A DNA stretch of 64,000 nt, taken from contig CAYNPY010000001.1 in assembly GCA_964399195.1 (NCBI GenBank), positions 1 to 64,000 of the forward strand. The letters run 5' to 3'. A model generated the notes under the pieces. That model was not told the DNA's origin and made no database searches. It saw nothing but the letters and a program-made list of their open reading frames with translations. The stretch comes from CAINDZ01 sp964399195 (GTDB lineage Bacteria > Krumholzibacteriota > Krumholzibacteriia > LZORAL124-64-63). The position numbers were made by a program, and so were the translations under genes. Shown here piece after piece: positions 1 to 8,007 of the stretch (within the stretch, counting starts at the first letter, position 1; every line of letters starts with the position of its first letter).

Positions 1-922
1 AGTCCTCCTTGCGCTTGGGCACCCAGATGCGACCGTCATTGCGCAGCGATTCGCTCATTAACGTGAGCTTGGACTGGTAATCACCGCTGACGGGGATGCA
101 GGTCGGGTGAATCTGCGTGTAGCACGGGTTGGCGAAGCACGCACCGCGCTTGTAAGCGCGCCAAATCGCGGTGGCGTTGCTGCCGATCGCGTTGGTCGAG
201 AGGTGGAAGACGTTGCCGTAGCCACCCGTGGCGAGCACCACGGCATCGGCATTGTGGCGCGTGATTTCACCGGTCAGGAGATTGCGGACGATGATGCCCT
301 TTGCGTGCCCGTCCACCACCACGAGGTCGAGCATTTCCGAGTGCGTGTGGGACTTAACGCCGCCCGCAGCGATCATCTTGTTCAATGCCGAGTACGCACC
401 GAGCAACAACTGCTGGCCGGTCTGGCCGCGCGCGTAGAAGGTGCGGCTGACCTGCACGCCGCCGAACGAGCGGTTGGCCAGCGTGCCTCCGTATTCGCGC
501 GCGAAGGGCACGCCCATGGCCACCGACTGGTCGATGATCGCGGTGGACAGCTGCGCCAGCCGGTAGACGTTGGCCTCCCGCGAACGGTAGTCGCCGCCCT
601 TGATCGTGTCGTAGAACAGCCGCTGCACGCTGTCCGAGTCGTTCTGGTAGTTCTTGGCGGCGTTGATGCCGCCCTGCGCGGCCACGCTGTGGGCGCGGCG
701 CGGCGTGTCCTGGATGCAGAAGTTGAGCACGTTGTAGCCCAGCTCGCCCAGGGTGGCCGCGGCGCCGCCGCCGGCCAGGCCGGTGCCCACCACGATCACG
801 GTGAACTTGCGGCGATTGCCGCCCGGAGCCACCAGCGGGTTGTCCATCGCGTGGCGGTCCCATTTATCGGCCAGCGGGCCGGAGGGGATCCTGGCGTCCA
901 GGACGCGGTTGCCGGTCCTCAT
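1..922 (-). CDS. sdhA: Succinate dehydrogenase/fumarate reductase flavoprotein subunit (C-terminus beyond the window)
   Basis: Catalytic FAD subunit of complex II: it oxidises succinate to fumarate (or the reverse) and passes electrons to the iron-sulphur subunit. The first ~307 residues are in the window. They include a dinucleotide-binding stretch VVGTGLAGGGAAATLGELGY, the RRAHSVAAQGGINAA segment whose His carries covalent FAD in this family, and the HPTCIPVSGDYQSKLTLMSE block typical of type-B (Bacteroides/Wolinella-like) enzymes. The ATG at 922 lies one base after the sdhC stop, so the two genes are surely co-transcribed. The gene runs off the left edge, where sdhB is expected. No frameshift is seen in the visible part. 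Confidence 0.95.
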   Translation of the reverse strand, partial: MRTGNRVLDARIPSGPLADKWDRHAMDNPLVAPGGNRRKFTVIVVGTGLAGGGAAATLGELGYNVLNFCIQDTPRRAHSVAAQGGINAAKNYQNDSDSVQRLFYDTIKGGDYRSREANVYRLAQLSTAIIDQSVAMGVPFAREYGGTLANRSFGGVQVSRTFYARGQTGQQLLLGAYSALNKMIAAGGVKSHTHSEMLDLVVVDGHAKGIIVRNLLTGEITRHNADAVVLATGGYGNVFHLSTNAIGSNATAIWRAYKRGACFANPCYTQIHPTCIPVSGDYQSKLTLMSESLRNDGRIWVPKRKED

Positions 923-923
923 C

Positions 924-1637
924 TCAGTGACCTCCGTGCGAGACGGCGTTCGGGTCGCCGCTGATGAACAGGACCACCGGCAGCAGGATGAACCCGACCG
1001 CCAGCAGGATCGCCACGACCAGCGCCGCCCGGGTCAGCAACGGCAGCGTGCGGTCGTTCGTCCAGCCCAGTGACTGGAACGCGCTCCAGAAGCCGTGCCG
1101 AAGGTGAAGCCCCAGCAGGATCATCGCCACCACCGTGAAGGCGACGAAGGACGGGTCCTTGAACGCCTTCACGACCACCTGGTAGAGGTTCTTCGTGCCG
1201 TCCGCGTTCTTGGGGAACGCGTTGCCGGCGTTGAACTTGAACATGAAGATGTGCGCGATCACGAAGACGAGGATGACGATGCCCGAGACGATCATCGAGC
1301 GCGAGGCCAGCGTCTTGCGGCTGCGGCCGCCGGCGTTGCGCGCGTACTTGTAGCCCTGCTTGCGCGCGGCCAGCTTGTCGGTGACCGCCACGGTCACCGC
1401 CGCCGCGATGTGGAAGGCGGCGATCACGAGCAGGCCGACCTCGAAGGCGTAGATGAGCCAGCCGTGCACGGCCGTCTCCAGGAAGTGGGCGTAGCCGTTG
1501 AAGGCGTCCGGGCCGAGGAACAGGGTGAGGTTGCCGAGCAGATGGACGACGACGAATCCGACCAGCAGGAAGCCCGTCAGCCCGGTGATCACCTTCTTCC
1601 CGACCGATGACCAGAGGGCCGATCCGAGTGAGGACAT
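924..1637 (-). CDS. sdhC: Succinate dehydrogenase cytochrome b subunit (type B, single membrane anchor)
   Basis: Membrane anchor of complex II that binds haem b and passes electrons to or from quinone. At ~237 residues it has the length of the single-subunit b558 family, which replaces the SdhC/SdhD pair. Five hydrophobic segments are visible, including TGFLLVGFVVVHLLGNLTLF, FEVGLLVIAAFHIAAAVTVA and IVLIVFVIAHIF-like stretches containing candidate haem-ligand His residues (VVHLLGN, AFHIAAA, IAHIFMF). I chose ATG at 1637 because GGGAG lies nine bases upstream; an in-frame GTG at 1643 is the alternative. It is first in the sdhC-sdhA operon, with a sigma70-like promoter just upstream. Confidence 0.9.
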   Translation of the reverse strand: MSSLGSALWSSVGKKVITGLTGFLLVGFVVVHLLGNLTLFLGPDAFNGYAHFLETAVHGWLIYAFEVGLLVIAAFHIAAAVTVAVTDKLAARKQGYKYARNAGGRSRKTLASRSMIVSGIVILVFVIAHIFMFKFNAGNAFPKNADGTKNLYQVVVKAFKDPSFVAFTVVAMILLGLHLRHGFWSAFQSLGWTNDRTLPLLTRAALVVAILLAVGFILLPVVLFISGDPNAVSHGGH

Positions 1638-1684
1638 GAACACGCACTCCCGGGGCTGAGGACGGAAGCGACAAGGGTTGTCGG

Positions 1685-1755
1685 TCCGCGTACTTTAAGT
1701 CGATGCCTCGGGCATCTCAACCGCAAATTGGCCGTTGATCGGGGTTCTCAACCGC
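1685..1755 (-). promoter_or_regulatory. Candidate sdhC promoter with spacer palindrome and upstream direct repeat
   Basis: Read on the minus strand: -35 TTGAGA (1720-1715), a 17-base spacer, and -10 TAAAGT (1697-1692). The spacer overlaps a perfect inverted repeat, GATGCC-3 nt-GGCATC (1702-1716). The decamer GCGGTTGAGA, which contains most of the -35, recurs 31 bases further upstream (1755-1746). The arrangement suggests a repressor site inside the promoter plus an upstream tandem site, but this is inference from sequence alone. Confidence 0.5.
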
Positions 1756-1922
1756 TTGTGGCGCCTCGGCTAAGGCCGGGGCGCGCGCGCGCCCGGCCGC
1801 GCGCGGGAGGCGGCGCCGCGGGGCGCCCGCGAATCCCGCTTGCCGCGCGGGCGGCCGCGGCGAATCATTCGGGGCGCCGCCGGGGGACCGGGCCCCGCCA
1901 GGCGCGAGAGGGGAGTCTGCCG

Positions 1923-3476
1923 GTGCGGTTTCGGGGCATGGGGGCGTGGCGCGGCCGCTGGCCGCTGCTGGCGGTCGCGGCCTACGCCGCGCTGGGCCTG
2001 GTCGTGTCGCTGCGGACGGCGCCGCTGGGCGATCTGGGCGTCGAGGCGGACTTCTTCGCCGAGCTTGCGCCGGCCGCCCAGGAACTGGCGGCCGGACGAT
2101 TCGCCGTGGCGAACCACCCGTTCAAGGGGCCGCTGCACGCCTTCGTTCTGGTGCCCGTCCACGCCGCGCTGGCGCCGCTGGGCGTGGGCTGGTACCGGGC
2201 GGCGGTCCTGGTCAGCCTGCTGGCCGCCGCGGGCACGCTCCTTCTGCTGCACCGGCTCGCGCGTGATCTGGCCGGCCCGCGCGCGGCGGCGGTGGCCCTG
2301 GCGGTGGCGGCCGCGCTCAAGGTCTTCTTCATCCACGCCCACAAGGCGGCCTCGGACCCGCTCTTCGTGCTGCTGGTGACGGCCGCGGCCACGATCCTGC
2401 TGACGGGCCGGCCGGGGCCGCGCGCCTGGCTGGGCTGCGGCGCCGCTGCGGGCCTGGCCTGGCTGGCGCGCGACAGCGGCGTGGTGGTCGCCGCCTGGGC
2501 GCTCGTCGTGCTGCTGGCGGTCGATCCCTGGCGCCAGTCCTGGCGGCGCCGGTCGTCGGCAGCGGCCTGCGTCGCGGGGGGCTTCCTGGCGGCGGCCTCG
2601 CCGTGGCTCGTCGCCACGCGCGCGCAGACCGGCGGCTGGCTCGCCTCGCGCAACCTGCAGAACATCGTCGAGGAGTTCTACGGCGGGGAAACGGCGGCCC
2701 GGATCCCCGAGGGCGGCTTCGTCTCCCTCGGCCAGTTGGTGGCGCACGACCCGGGCCACTTCGTGACGCATTTCCTGGGCAACCTGCCGCGCCACTTCGT
2801 CGCCGACCTCAACCAGGTGACCGGACTGACGTTCGGCGCGCTGGCGCTGGCGCTGCTGGCGCTGCTGGCGTGGCGACGCCCGGACCGCCGCCAGTGGTCG
2901 TACCTGCTCCTGGGCGCGCTCATGTTCACGGCGCTCTGCGCCGTCTTCTACCGGCCGCGCTTCTCGCTGCCGCTGGTGCCGGTGTGGGCGTTCGCGGTGG
3001 CGCTGGCCGTCGAGCGGCTGCCCCGCTGGCGCGGCGCCGTGGCCGCCGTGGTCGTGGCGGCGGCGGTCACGCTGCACGCCGGCCATGCGGCGCGCGCGGT
3101 GCGCTTCTACGCCGCCCAGCAGCCCCGGCACCTGGAGGCGGCGATCGCGGCGGCCCCGCGCTGGGCGGCGGGCGCGGTCGACGACGACGGGCGCCCGGCC
3201 GCGCTCATGGCCCGCAAGGCGCACCTGGCCCACTACGCGGGACTGCGCTTCGTGCCGTACCCGCTGATGGCGCGCGACCAGCAGGATCTGGTCGACCGCG
3301 CGCGGGCGCGCGGGGCGACGTTCCTGGCCGTCAGCCGCATCGAACGCGAGTACCTGCCCGAGCCCACGATGCTGGACCGGCTCGACGAGCTGCCCGGGGT
3401 CTCGGTGGCATGGCGGGATGCGCAGACGCTGGTCTATCGCGTGCGCGAGGCGCGCCGGGCCGGCGGCGGCTCCTGA
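1923..3476 (+). CDS. Polytopic membrane protein, GT39/ArnT-like glycosyltransferase fold (hypothetical)
   Basis: A ~517-residue protein with about ten hydrophobic segments and a hydrophilic C-terminal ~100 residues. An acidic pair-like stretch (GVEADFFAELAPAAQELAAG) after the first membrane segment resembles the first periplasmic loop of dolichyl-phosphate-mannose or lipid-linked sugar transferases, where catalytic Asp/Glu sit, followed by a conserved-looking HPFKGPLHAFVL. I infer transfer of a lipid-linked sugar in the inner membrane; the substrate is unknown. The GTG start at 1923 is supported by GAGAGGGGAG seven bases upstream. Its 3' end overlaps the convergent M20 gene by 43 bases. A second protein of similar type lies at 23908-25605. 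Confidence 0.7.
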   Translation: MRFRGMGAWRGRWPLLAVAAYAALGLVVSLRTAPLGDLGVEADFFAELAPAAQELAAGRFAVANHPFKGPLHAFVLVPVHAALAPLGVGWYRAAVLVSLLAAAGTLLLLHRLARDLAGPRAAAVALAVAAALKVFFIHAHKAASDPLFVLLVTAAATILLTGRPGPRAWLGCGAAAGLAWLARDSGVVVAAWALVVLLAVDPWRQSWRRRSSAAACVAGGFLAAASPWLVATRAQTGGWLASRNLQNIVEEFYGGETAARIPEGGFVSLGQLVAHDPGHFVTHFLGNLPRHFVADLNQVTGLTFGALALALLALLAWRRPDRRQWSYLLLGALMFTALCAVFYRPRFSLPLVPVWAFAVALAVERLPRWRGAVAAVVVAAAVTLHAGHAARAVRFYAAQQPRHLEAAIAAAPRWAAGAVDDDGRPAALMARKAHLAHYAGLRFVPYPLMARDQQDLVDRARARGATFLAVSRIEREYLPEPTMLDRLDELPGVSVAWRDAQTLVYRVREARRAGGGS

Positions 3477-4606
3477 AGCGCGAGCAAGGCCAGGCCGTGC
3501 ATCAGGTCGACGCCGGCCGGCAGCAGCGCGTCGTTGAAGTCGTAGCGTTCGGCGTGCAGGCCGGGGTGCCGGCGGCCGGCGCCCAGCCCGAACATGGCGC
3601 CGCGGCCCAGCCGCGCCAGCGCGCCGAAGTCCTCCGACCAGCGGAACGCGCTCTCGCGCGGGCGCGCCGCGCGCAGGCCGGCCTGCCGCGCCGCGCGCCG
3701 CACCAGCTCCGTCGCCGCCGGGTCGTTGCGGACGACCGGGAAGACCTCCTCCCACGACAGCTCGCAGGCCAGACCGTGCCGCCTTGCCGCAGCCCGCGAC
3801 GCGGCCGCCGCGCGCCGTCGCAACGCCGCCAGCGCGCGGTCGTCGTCCGCGCGCAGCGTCGCCAGCAGCTCGGCCCGGGCCGGAGCGACGCCGAAGGCCG
3901 GCTCGCCCAGCCGCGCGTGCGTGACCGTGACCAGTTCCAGCGGGCCGCCGCCGCCGGTCGGCAGCGTCACCAGCGCGGTGATGAGTTCGGACAGCGCCCG
4001 GTCCGGCGAGCGGCCGCGCTCCGGCTCGGCCGCGTGCGCCGACCGGCCGCGCAGGCGCACGCGCAGGCCGGCGCTGCCGGCGGCGAACGCGCCCGGGCGG
4101 GTCAGCACGCTCCCCTCGGCGTAGCCGGGCAGGTTGTGCAGGGCGAACAACCAGTCCGGGCGCAGCGCGCGCAGGCGCGGGTCGGCCGCCACGGCGGCGG
4201 CGCCGGCGCCGGTCTCCTCGCTGGGCTGGAACAGGAGCACCAGGCGGCCGCGCGGGGGCGGGGCCTTCGCCAGTCGGCCGGCCACGCCCAGCAGGATCGC
4301 CATGTGGCCGTCGTGCCCGCACTTGTGGGCCACGCCGGGGCGGCGCGAGGCGTGGGCGAGCGGGATCGTCTCGGGTACCGCCACCGCGTCCAGCTCCGCG
4401 CGCAGCAGCACCACCGGGCCGGCCGCGCCGGCGGGCGCGTCCCAGACCGCGGCCGCGCCGTGGCCGCCGAGGCCCTCGATCACCAGCGCCGGCCGGCAGG
4501 CGCGCAGACGCGCCGCGACGAACGCCGCCGTGCGCGCCACCGGGCCCGTCGGCTCGGCCAGCGCGGCCAGGCGCCGGCGCAGCGCGCGCAGCCCCCGCTC
4601 AGCCAT
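3434..4606 (-). CDS. M20-family amidohydrolase / aminoacylase-like metallopeptidase
   Basis: Cytoplasmic zinc hydrolase of the M20D group (hippurate hydrolase, N-acyl amino acid amidohydrolase, AbgA-like); about 390 residues, normal for the family. Metal-site motifs are in order: the LLRAELDA acidic block, HKCGHDGHMA with the bridging Cys and His, FQPSEETGAG with the catalytic Glu-Glu, and a late FRWSEDFG block. The middle contains RGRSAHAAEPERG, the dimerisation-domain His segment. The natural substrate cannot be read from sequence. ATG at 4606 overlaps the end of the RND gene by 8 bases, suggesting transcription with the efflux operon; an earlier in-frame start at 4630 exists. The 3' end overlaps the convergent gene at 1923-3476. 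Confidence 0.88.
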   Translation of the reverse strand: MAERGLRALRRRLAALAEPTGPVARTAAFVAARLRACRPALVIEGLGGHGAAAVWDAPAGAAGPVVLLRAELDAVAVPETIPLAHASRRPGVAHKCGHDGHMAILLGVAGRLAKAPPPRGRLVLLFQPSEETGAGAAAVAADPRLRALRPDWLFALHNLPGYAEGSVLTRPGAFAAGSAGLRVRLRGRSAHAAEPERGRSPDRALSELITALVTLPTGGGGPLELVTVTHARLGEPAFGVAPARAELLATLRADDDRALAALRRRAAAASRAAARRHGLACELSWEEVFPVVRNDPAATELVRRAARQAGLRAARPRESAFRWSEDFGALARLGRGAMFGLGAGRRHPGLHAERYDFNDALLPAGVDLMHGLALLALQEPPPARRASRTR

Positions 4607-7600
4607 CGCCGGCCGCCGGCAGGGCGTCACCCGCGCGGGCCGCGGTCCCGCGCCGCCGCGCGGACCAGCGGCGCCGCGCGCGGGCCAGGCCCCAGCCCCA
4701 GCGCGTGAAGGTCCAATAGAGGGCCGGCACCACGCCCAGGATCAGCACGGTGCTCGAGCCGAGGCCGCCGATCGAGGACAAGGCCAGGTTCTCCCAGATG
4801 TCGCGGCCGCCGCCGGTGTCGTGCTTGTAGAGCAGGGGCAGCAGGCCGGCGATGGTGGTGCCGCTGGTCAGCAGGATCGAGCGCAGCTGGATGCGGACGC
4901 CGTCGCAGATCGCCCGCCGCAGAAGGTCCTGCCCGACCGGCGCGGGCAATCGCCACAGGTCGAACCCGCCCGTGCGCCGGCCGGCCGGGAACAGGCCGCC
5001 CGCGCCGCCGCCGTCGGCTGCCGAGCCGGCCGCGAGTTCGCGCACCTGCAGCCGGAAGCGCTCGACCAGCAGGATCGCGTTGTTGACCACGACGCCGAAC
5101 ATCAGGACCAGCCCGATCCGCGCCGACGAGTCGAACTCGGCGCCCGTGGCCCAGAAGATGCCCGCGACCCCGACCAGGGACAACGGGACCGCCAGCATCA
5201 CCAGCAGCGGCAGCAGCAGGCTCTCGAACATCGCGGCCAGCACCATGAACACGAAGGCGACGGTCAGCCACAGCGTGCTCCGCAGTTCCGCTTCCTCTTC
5301 CTGCGTTACCTGCTGCCCGCTCATGTCCTCGGCCGTGTAGCCGTAGGGCAGCGTGATGCCGGCGATGATCTCCTCGATGAACTGCCGCCGCATGCGGTCG
5401 GTGCCGATGTACTCCCAGTTGAGCAGCTGGCTGTAGCGCTGGTCGTGCCGCTCGATGGAGCCGATCTCCGGCCGCTGTTCCAGCGAGGCGATGCGACCGA
5501 GCTGCACCTTCTGCCCGCGGCTGGTGGTCAGCGTGCGCCCGAGCACCTGATCGTACTGGATCTGGTCGGCGTCGGCGTAGGTCAGCATCAGCCGCTGGTC
5601 CTCGCCGTCGACCACCATGTGCCACGGCGTCTCCACGCCCAGCAGGCGGCGGATGTGGCCCATCACCTCGGCCATGCTCAGGCGGTGCGCGGCCAGCGCC
5701 TGCCGGTCGAGGACCACGACGGTCTCGTCGGTGTCCGAGCGGGTGAACTGGTCGCCGCTGGTCAGGCGCGCGTTCCGCACGCGCCGGTTGCGGTCCAGGC
5801 GGGCCAGCACGCCGTCGCTGATCGCCTTGAGCTCCTTGCTGTTGTAGCCGGTCAGCCGCACGGTCGAGTTCGCCATGCCGCCGCCGCGCCCGCCCTTCAT
5901 GTACGGGTCGCCGAAGCCGTTGATCCAGATGAACATGCCGCCCAGTTCCTCGGCCAGCACGATCACGCGGTTGCGGAACAGCTCGGGCCAGGCGGTGGCC
6001 AGCAGCTCGTCGTCGAACTCGATGAACATCCAGGCGCGGTTGCCGGCGGCGCCGCTGCGCAGGTGGACGCCGTCGGGGACCGGCAGCACCTCCTGCTCGA
6101 ACAGGCGGATCGTCTCGCTCGACAGCTTCACGTCGGTGCCGGTGGGCTGCTCCAGGAAGACGATGATCTGCTCCCTGGCGGCCGGCTGCCAGAACCCGCC
6201 GGTGCGCACCTTCTCCTTGAAGACCCAGACCGTGCCGGCGCCCAGGGCCACCGTCAGCGCCAGAGGCACGTACCAGATCCGCAGGCTCACCCGGGTCAGC
6301 GCGCCGGCCCAGGCCACGAAGGCGCCGACGGCCACGAGCAGCGCGGCGCCGCCGCCGGCCCAGGGCAGGGCGCGCCGCAGCGTGCCCGGGTCCTTCCAGA
6401 AGTGGATGACCGCGAGCGCGGCCGCGGCCAGCAGCGCCGTCCCCAGCGTCCACCGCCAGAACAGGGACCGGCCCGTCAGGCCGAACTCGTCGCCGCCGGC
6501 CCGCGAGCGGCGCAGTTCGCGCTCGGCCGGCCCGCGCAGGCTGACGGGGATCCAGGCGAAGGCGACCAGGATCGAGGCCAGCATCGCGATGCCGACGCTG
6601 ACGGCCAGCGGAACATAGAAGAGCGACAGGCGATCGGTCAGGAAGATGAACGACAGGAAGGCCACGACCGTGGTGAGGGTCGTGGCCAGGATGGGGAAGG
6701 CGACCTCGCGCGTGCCCTCGAGGAGCGCCTGACGGCTGCTGGTGTCGCGCCCGCCGGACAGGCGCCGGTGGATGGCGTCGAGCGCCAGGATGCTGTTGTC
6801 CAGCAGCATCCCGAAGCACACGGTCAGGCCGCTGATCGTGATGAAGTTGACCGTGACGCCGAAGAAGTAGAACAGCGACAGGCAGATCACGATCGCCAGG
6901 AGGATCGAGGCGATGACGATCGCCACCAGGCGCAGCCGCCGCAGCGCCAGCGCCAGCAGCGCGAAGAGCAGGCCCAGGATGACCAGCGAGCGCGTCACCA
7001 GCTCGCGCAGCTTCTCCTCGAGGTCGGCGCCCTCGTCCTGGTCCACCTCGAACTCGACGGGGAACGGGGACTCGGCGCCGACCTTCGGCAGTTCGGCCCG
7101 CAGGCGGCGGCTGATCGAGATGGAGTTCTGGCCGCTGCGCTTGGTGACCAGCAGCGTGACGACGTTGCTGCCGTCGATGCGGCTGTAGTAGGCGATGTCC
7201 TCGAAGGAAGGCTCCACCTCGGCCACGTGGCGCAGCGTCACCGGCTGCCCGCCGCGCACGGCCAGCACGGTCGCTCCCAGCGTGCGCGCGCTGGCGGTGT
7301 CGCGCACGCTGACCGCCAGCTCGCGGCCGTGGCGCCGGACCGATCCGGCGGGCAGCAGGTCGTCGCGGGCGTCGAGCCTGGCCGCCACGGCGTCGGCCGT
7401 CAGTTGGTAGCGCTCCAGCTTCTCGAGGTCGAGGCGGATCTTCAGCAGGGGGCGGGCGCCGCCGCGCAGTTCGGCGTCGGCCACGCCCTCGATCGACAGG
7501 AAGCGCGGCACGATCCAGTCCTCGGCCCGGTCGCGCAGCTCGTTGATGTCCAGCGGCGAGATCAGGCTGACCGAGAAGAACTCCTCAGTCCGCACCTCCT

Positions 7601-7994
7601 GCGGCACATAGGGACGGATGAACGGCTGGCCCGCCTGCGGCGGCAGCGCGCGCCGCACGGCGCCCAGGCGCTCGGAGAGCTCCAGGCGCGCGAATTCCAT
7701 GTCCGTGCCGCGCTTGTACTTCACGGTGACCGTGCTCTGGTCGTGGCGCGACGTGGACTCGACGTCCTCGACGCCGTGGCAGCCGGCCACCGCCTCCTCG
7801 ATCGGCAGCGTCACCGCGCGCTGGATGGCGCTGGGCGAGGCGCCGTTCCAGCCGGTCACGATCGACAGTTCGGGCAGTTCCGTCTCGGGCATCGCCTCGA
7901 TATCGAGGTGCGGCACCGCGTACAGCCCGGTGACCAGCAGGGCGCCGAAGAGCATCGCCGTCGAGACGGGGTGGTCCACCGCGAAGCGGATCAT
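4599..7994 (-). CDS. RND-superfamily efflux transporter, second pump subunit, with two extra membrane segments
   Basis: Inner-membrane proton-driven efflux pump of 1131 residues. The N-terminus (MIRFAVDHPVSTAMLFGALL) and the TM4 motif GMLLDNSILALDAI are typical of AcrB/CzcA-type proteins, but TM4 has one Asp followed by Asn instead of the Asp-Asp pair of AcrB, and the TM10 position that carries Lys in AcrB reads VVVNNAILL. Two additional hydrophobic segments (about residues 513-530 and 543-565) precede the canonical TM7 (573-591), and a glycine-rich insertion of about 40 residues follows TM10. It starts 13 bases after the first RND gene and shares its membrane-fusion partner, an MdtABC-like layout with two different RND subunits. 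Substrate unknown. Confidence 0.9.
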   Translation of the reverse strand: MIRFAVDHPVSTAMLFGALLVTGLYAVPHLDIEAMPETELPELSIVTGWNGASPSAIQRAVTLPIEEAVAGCHGVEDVESTSRHDQSTVTVKYKRGTDMEFARLELSERLGAVRRALPPQAGQPFIRPYVPQEVRTEEFFSVSLISPLDINELRDRAEDWIVPRFLSIEGVADAELRGGARPLLKIRLDLEKLERYQLTADAVAARLDARDDLLPAGSVRRHGRELAVSVRDTASARTLGATVLAVRGGQPVTLRHVAEVEPSFEDIAYYSRIDGSNVVTLLVTKRSGQNSISISRRLRAELPKVGAESPFPVEFEVDQDEGADLEEKLRELVTRSLVILGLLFALLALALRRLRLVAIVIASILLAIVICLSLFYFFGVTVNFITISGLTVCFGMLLDNSILALDAIHRRLSGGRDTSSRQALLEGTREVAFPILATTLTTVVAFLSFIFLTDRLSLFYVPLAVSVGIAMLASILVAFAWIPVSLRGPAERELRRSRAGGDEFGLTGRSLFWRWTLGTALLAAAALAVIHFWKDPGTLRRALPWAGGGAALLVAVGAFVAWAGALTRVSLRIWYVPLALTVALGAGTVWVFKEKVRTGGFWQPAAREQIIVFLEQPTGTDVKLSSETIRLFEQEVLPVPDGVHLRSGAAGNRAWMFIEFDDELLATAWPELFRNRVIVLAEELGGMFIWINGFGDPYMKGGRGGGMANSTVRLTGYNSKELKAISDGVLARLDRNRRVRNARLTSGDQFTRSDTDETVVVLDRQALAAHRLSMAEVMGHIRRLLGVETPWHMVVDGEDQRLMLTYADADQIQYDQVLGRTLTTSRGQKVQLGRIASLEQRPEIGSIERHDQRYSQLLNWEYIGTDRMRRQFIEEIIAGITLPYGYTAEDMSGQQVTQEEEAELRSTLWLTVAFVFMVLAAMFESLLLPLLVMLAVPLSLVGVAGIFWATGAEFDSSARIGLVLMFGVVVNNAILLVERFRLQVRELAAGSAADGGGAGGLFPAGRRTGGFDLWRLPAPVGQDLLRRAICDGVRIQLRSILLTSGTTIAGLLPLLYKHDTGGGRDIWENLALSSIGGLGSSTVLILGVVPALYWTFTRWGWGLARARRRWSARRRGTAARAGDALPAAGDG

Positions 7995-8007
7995 GGCGCC
8001 CGCCCCC

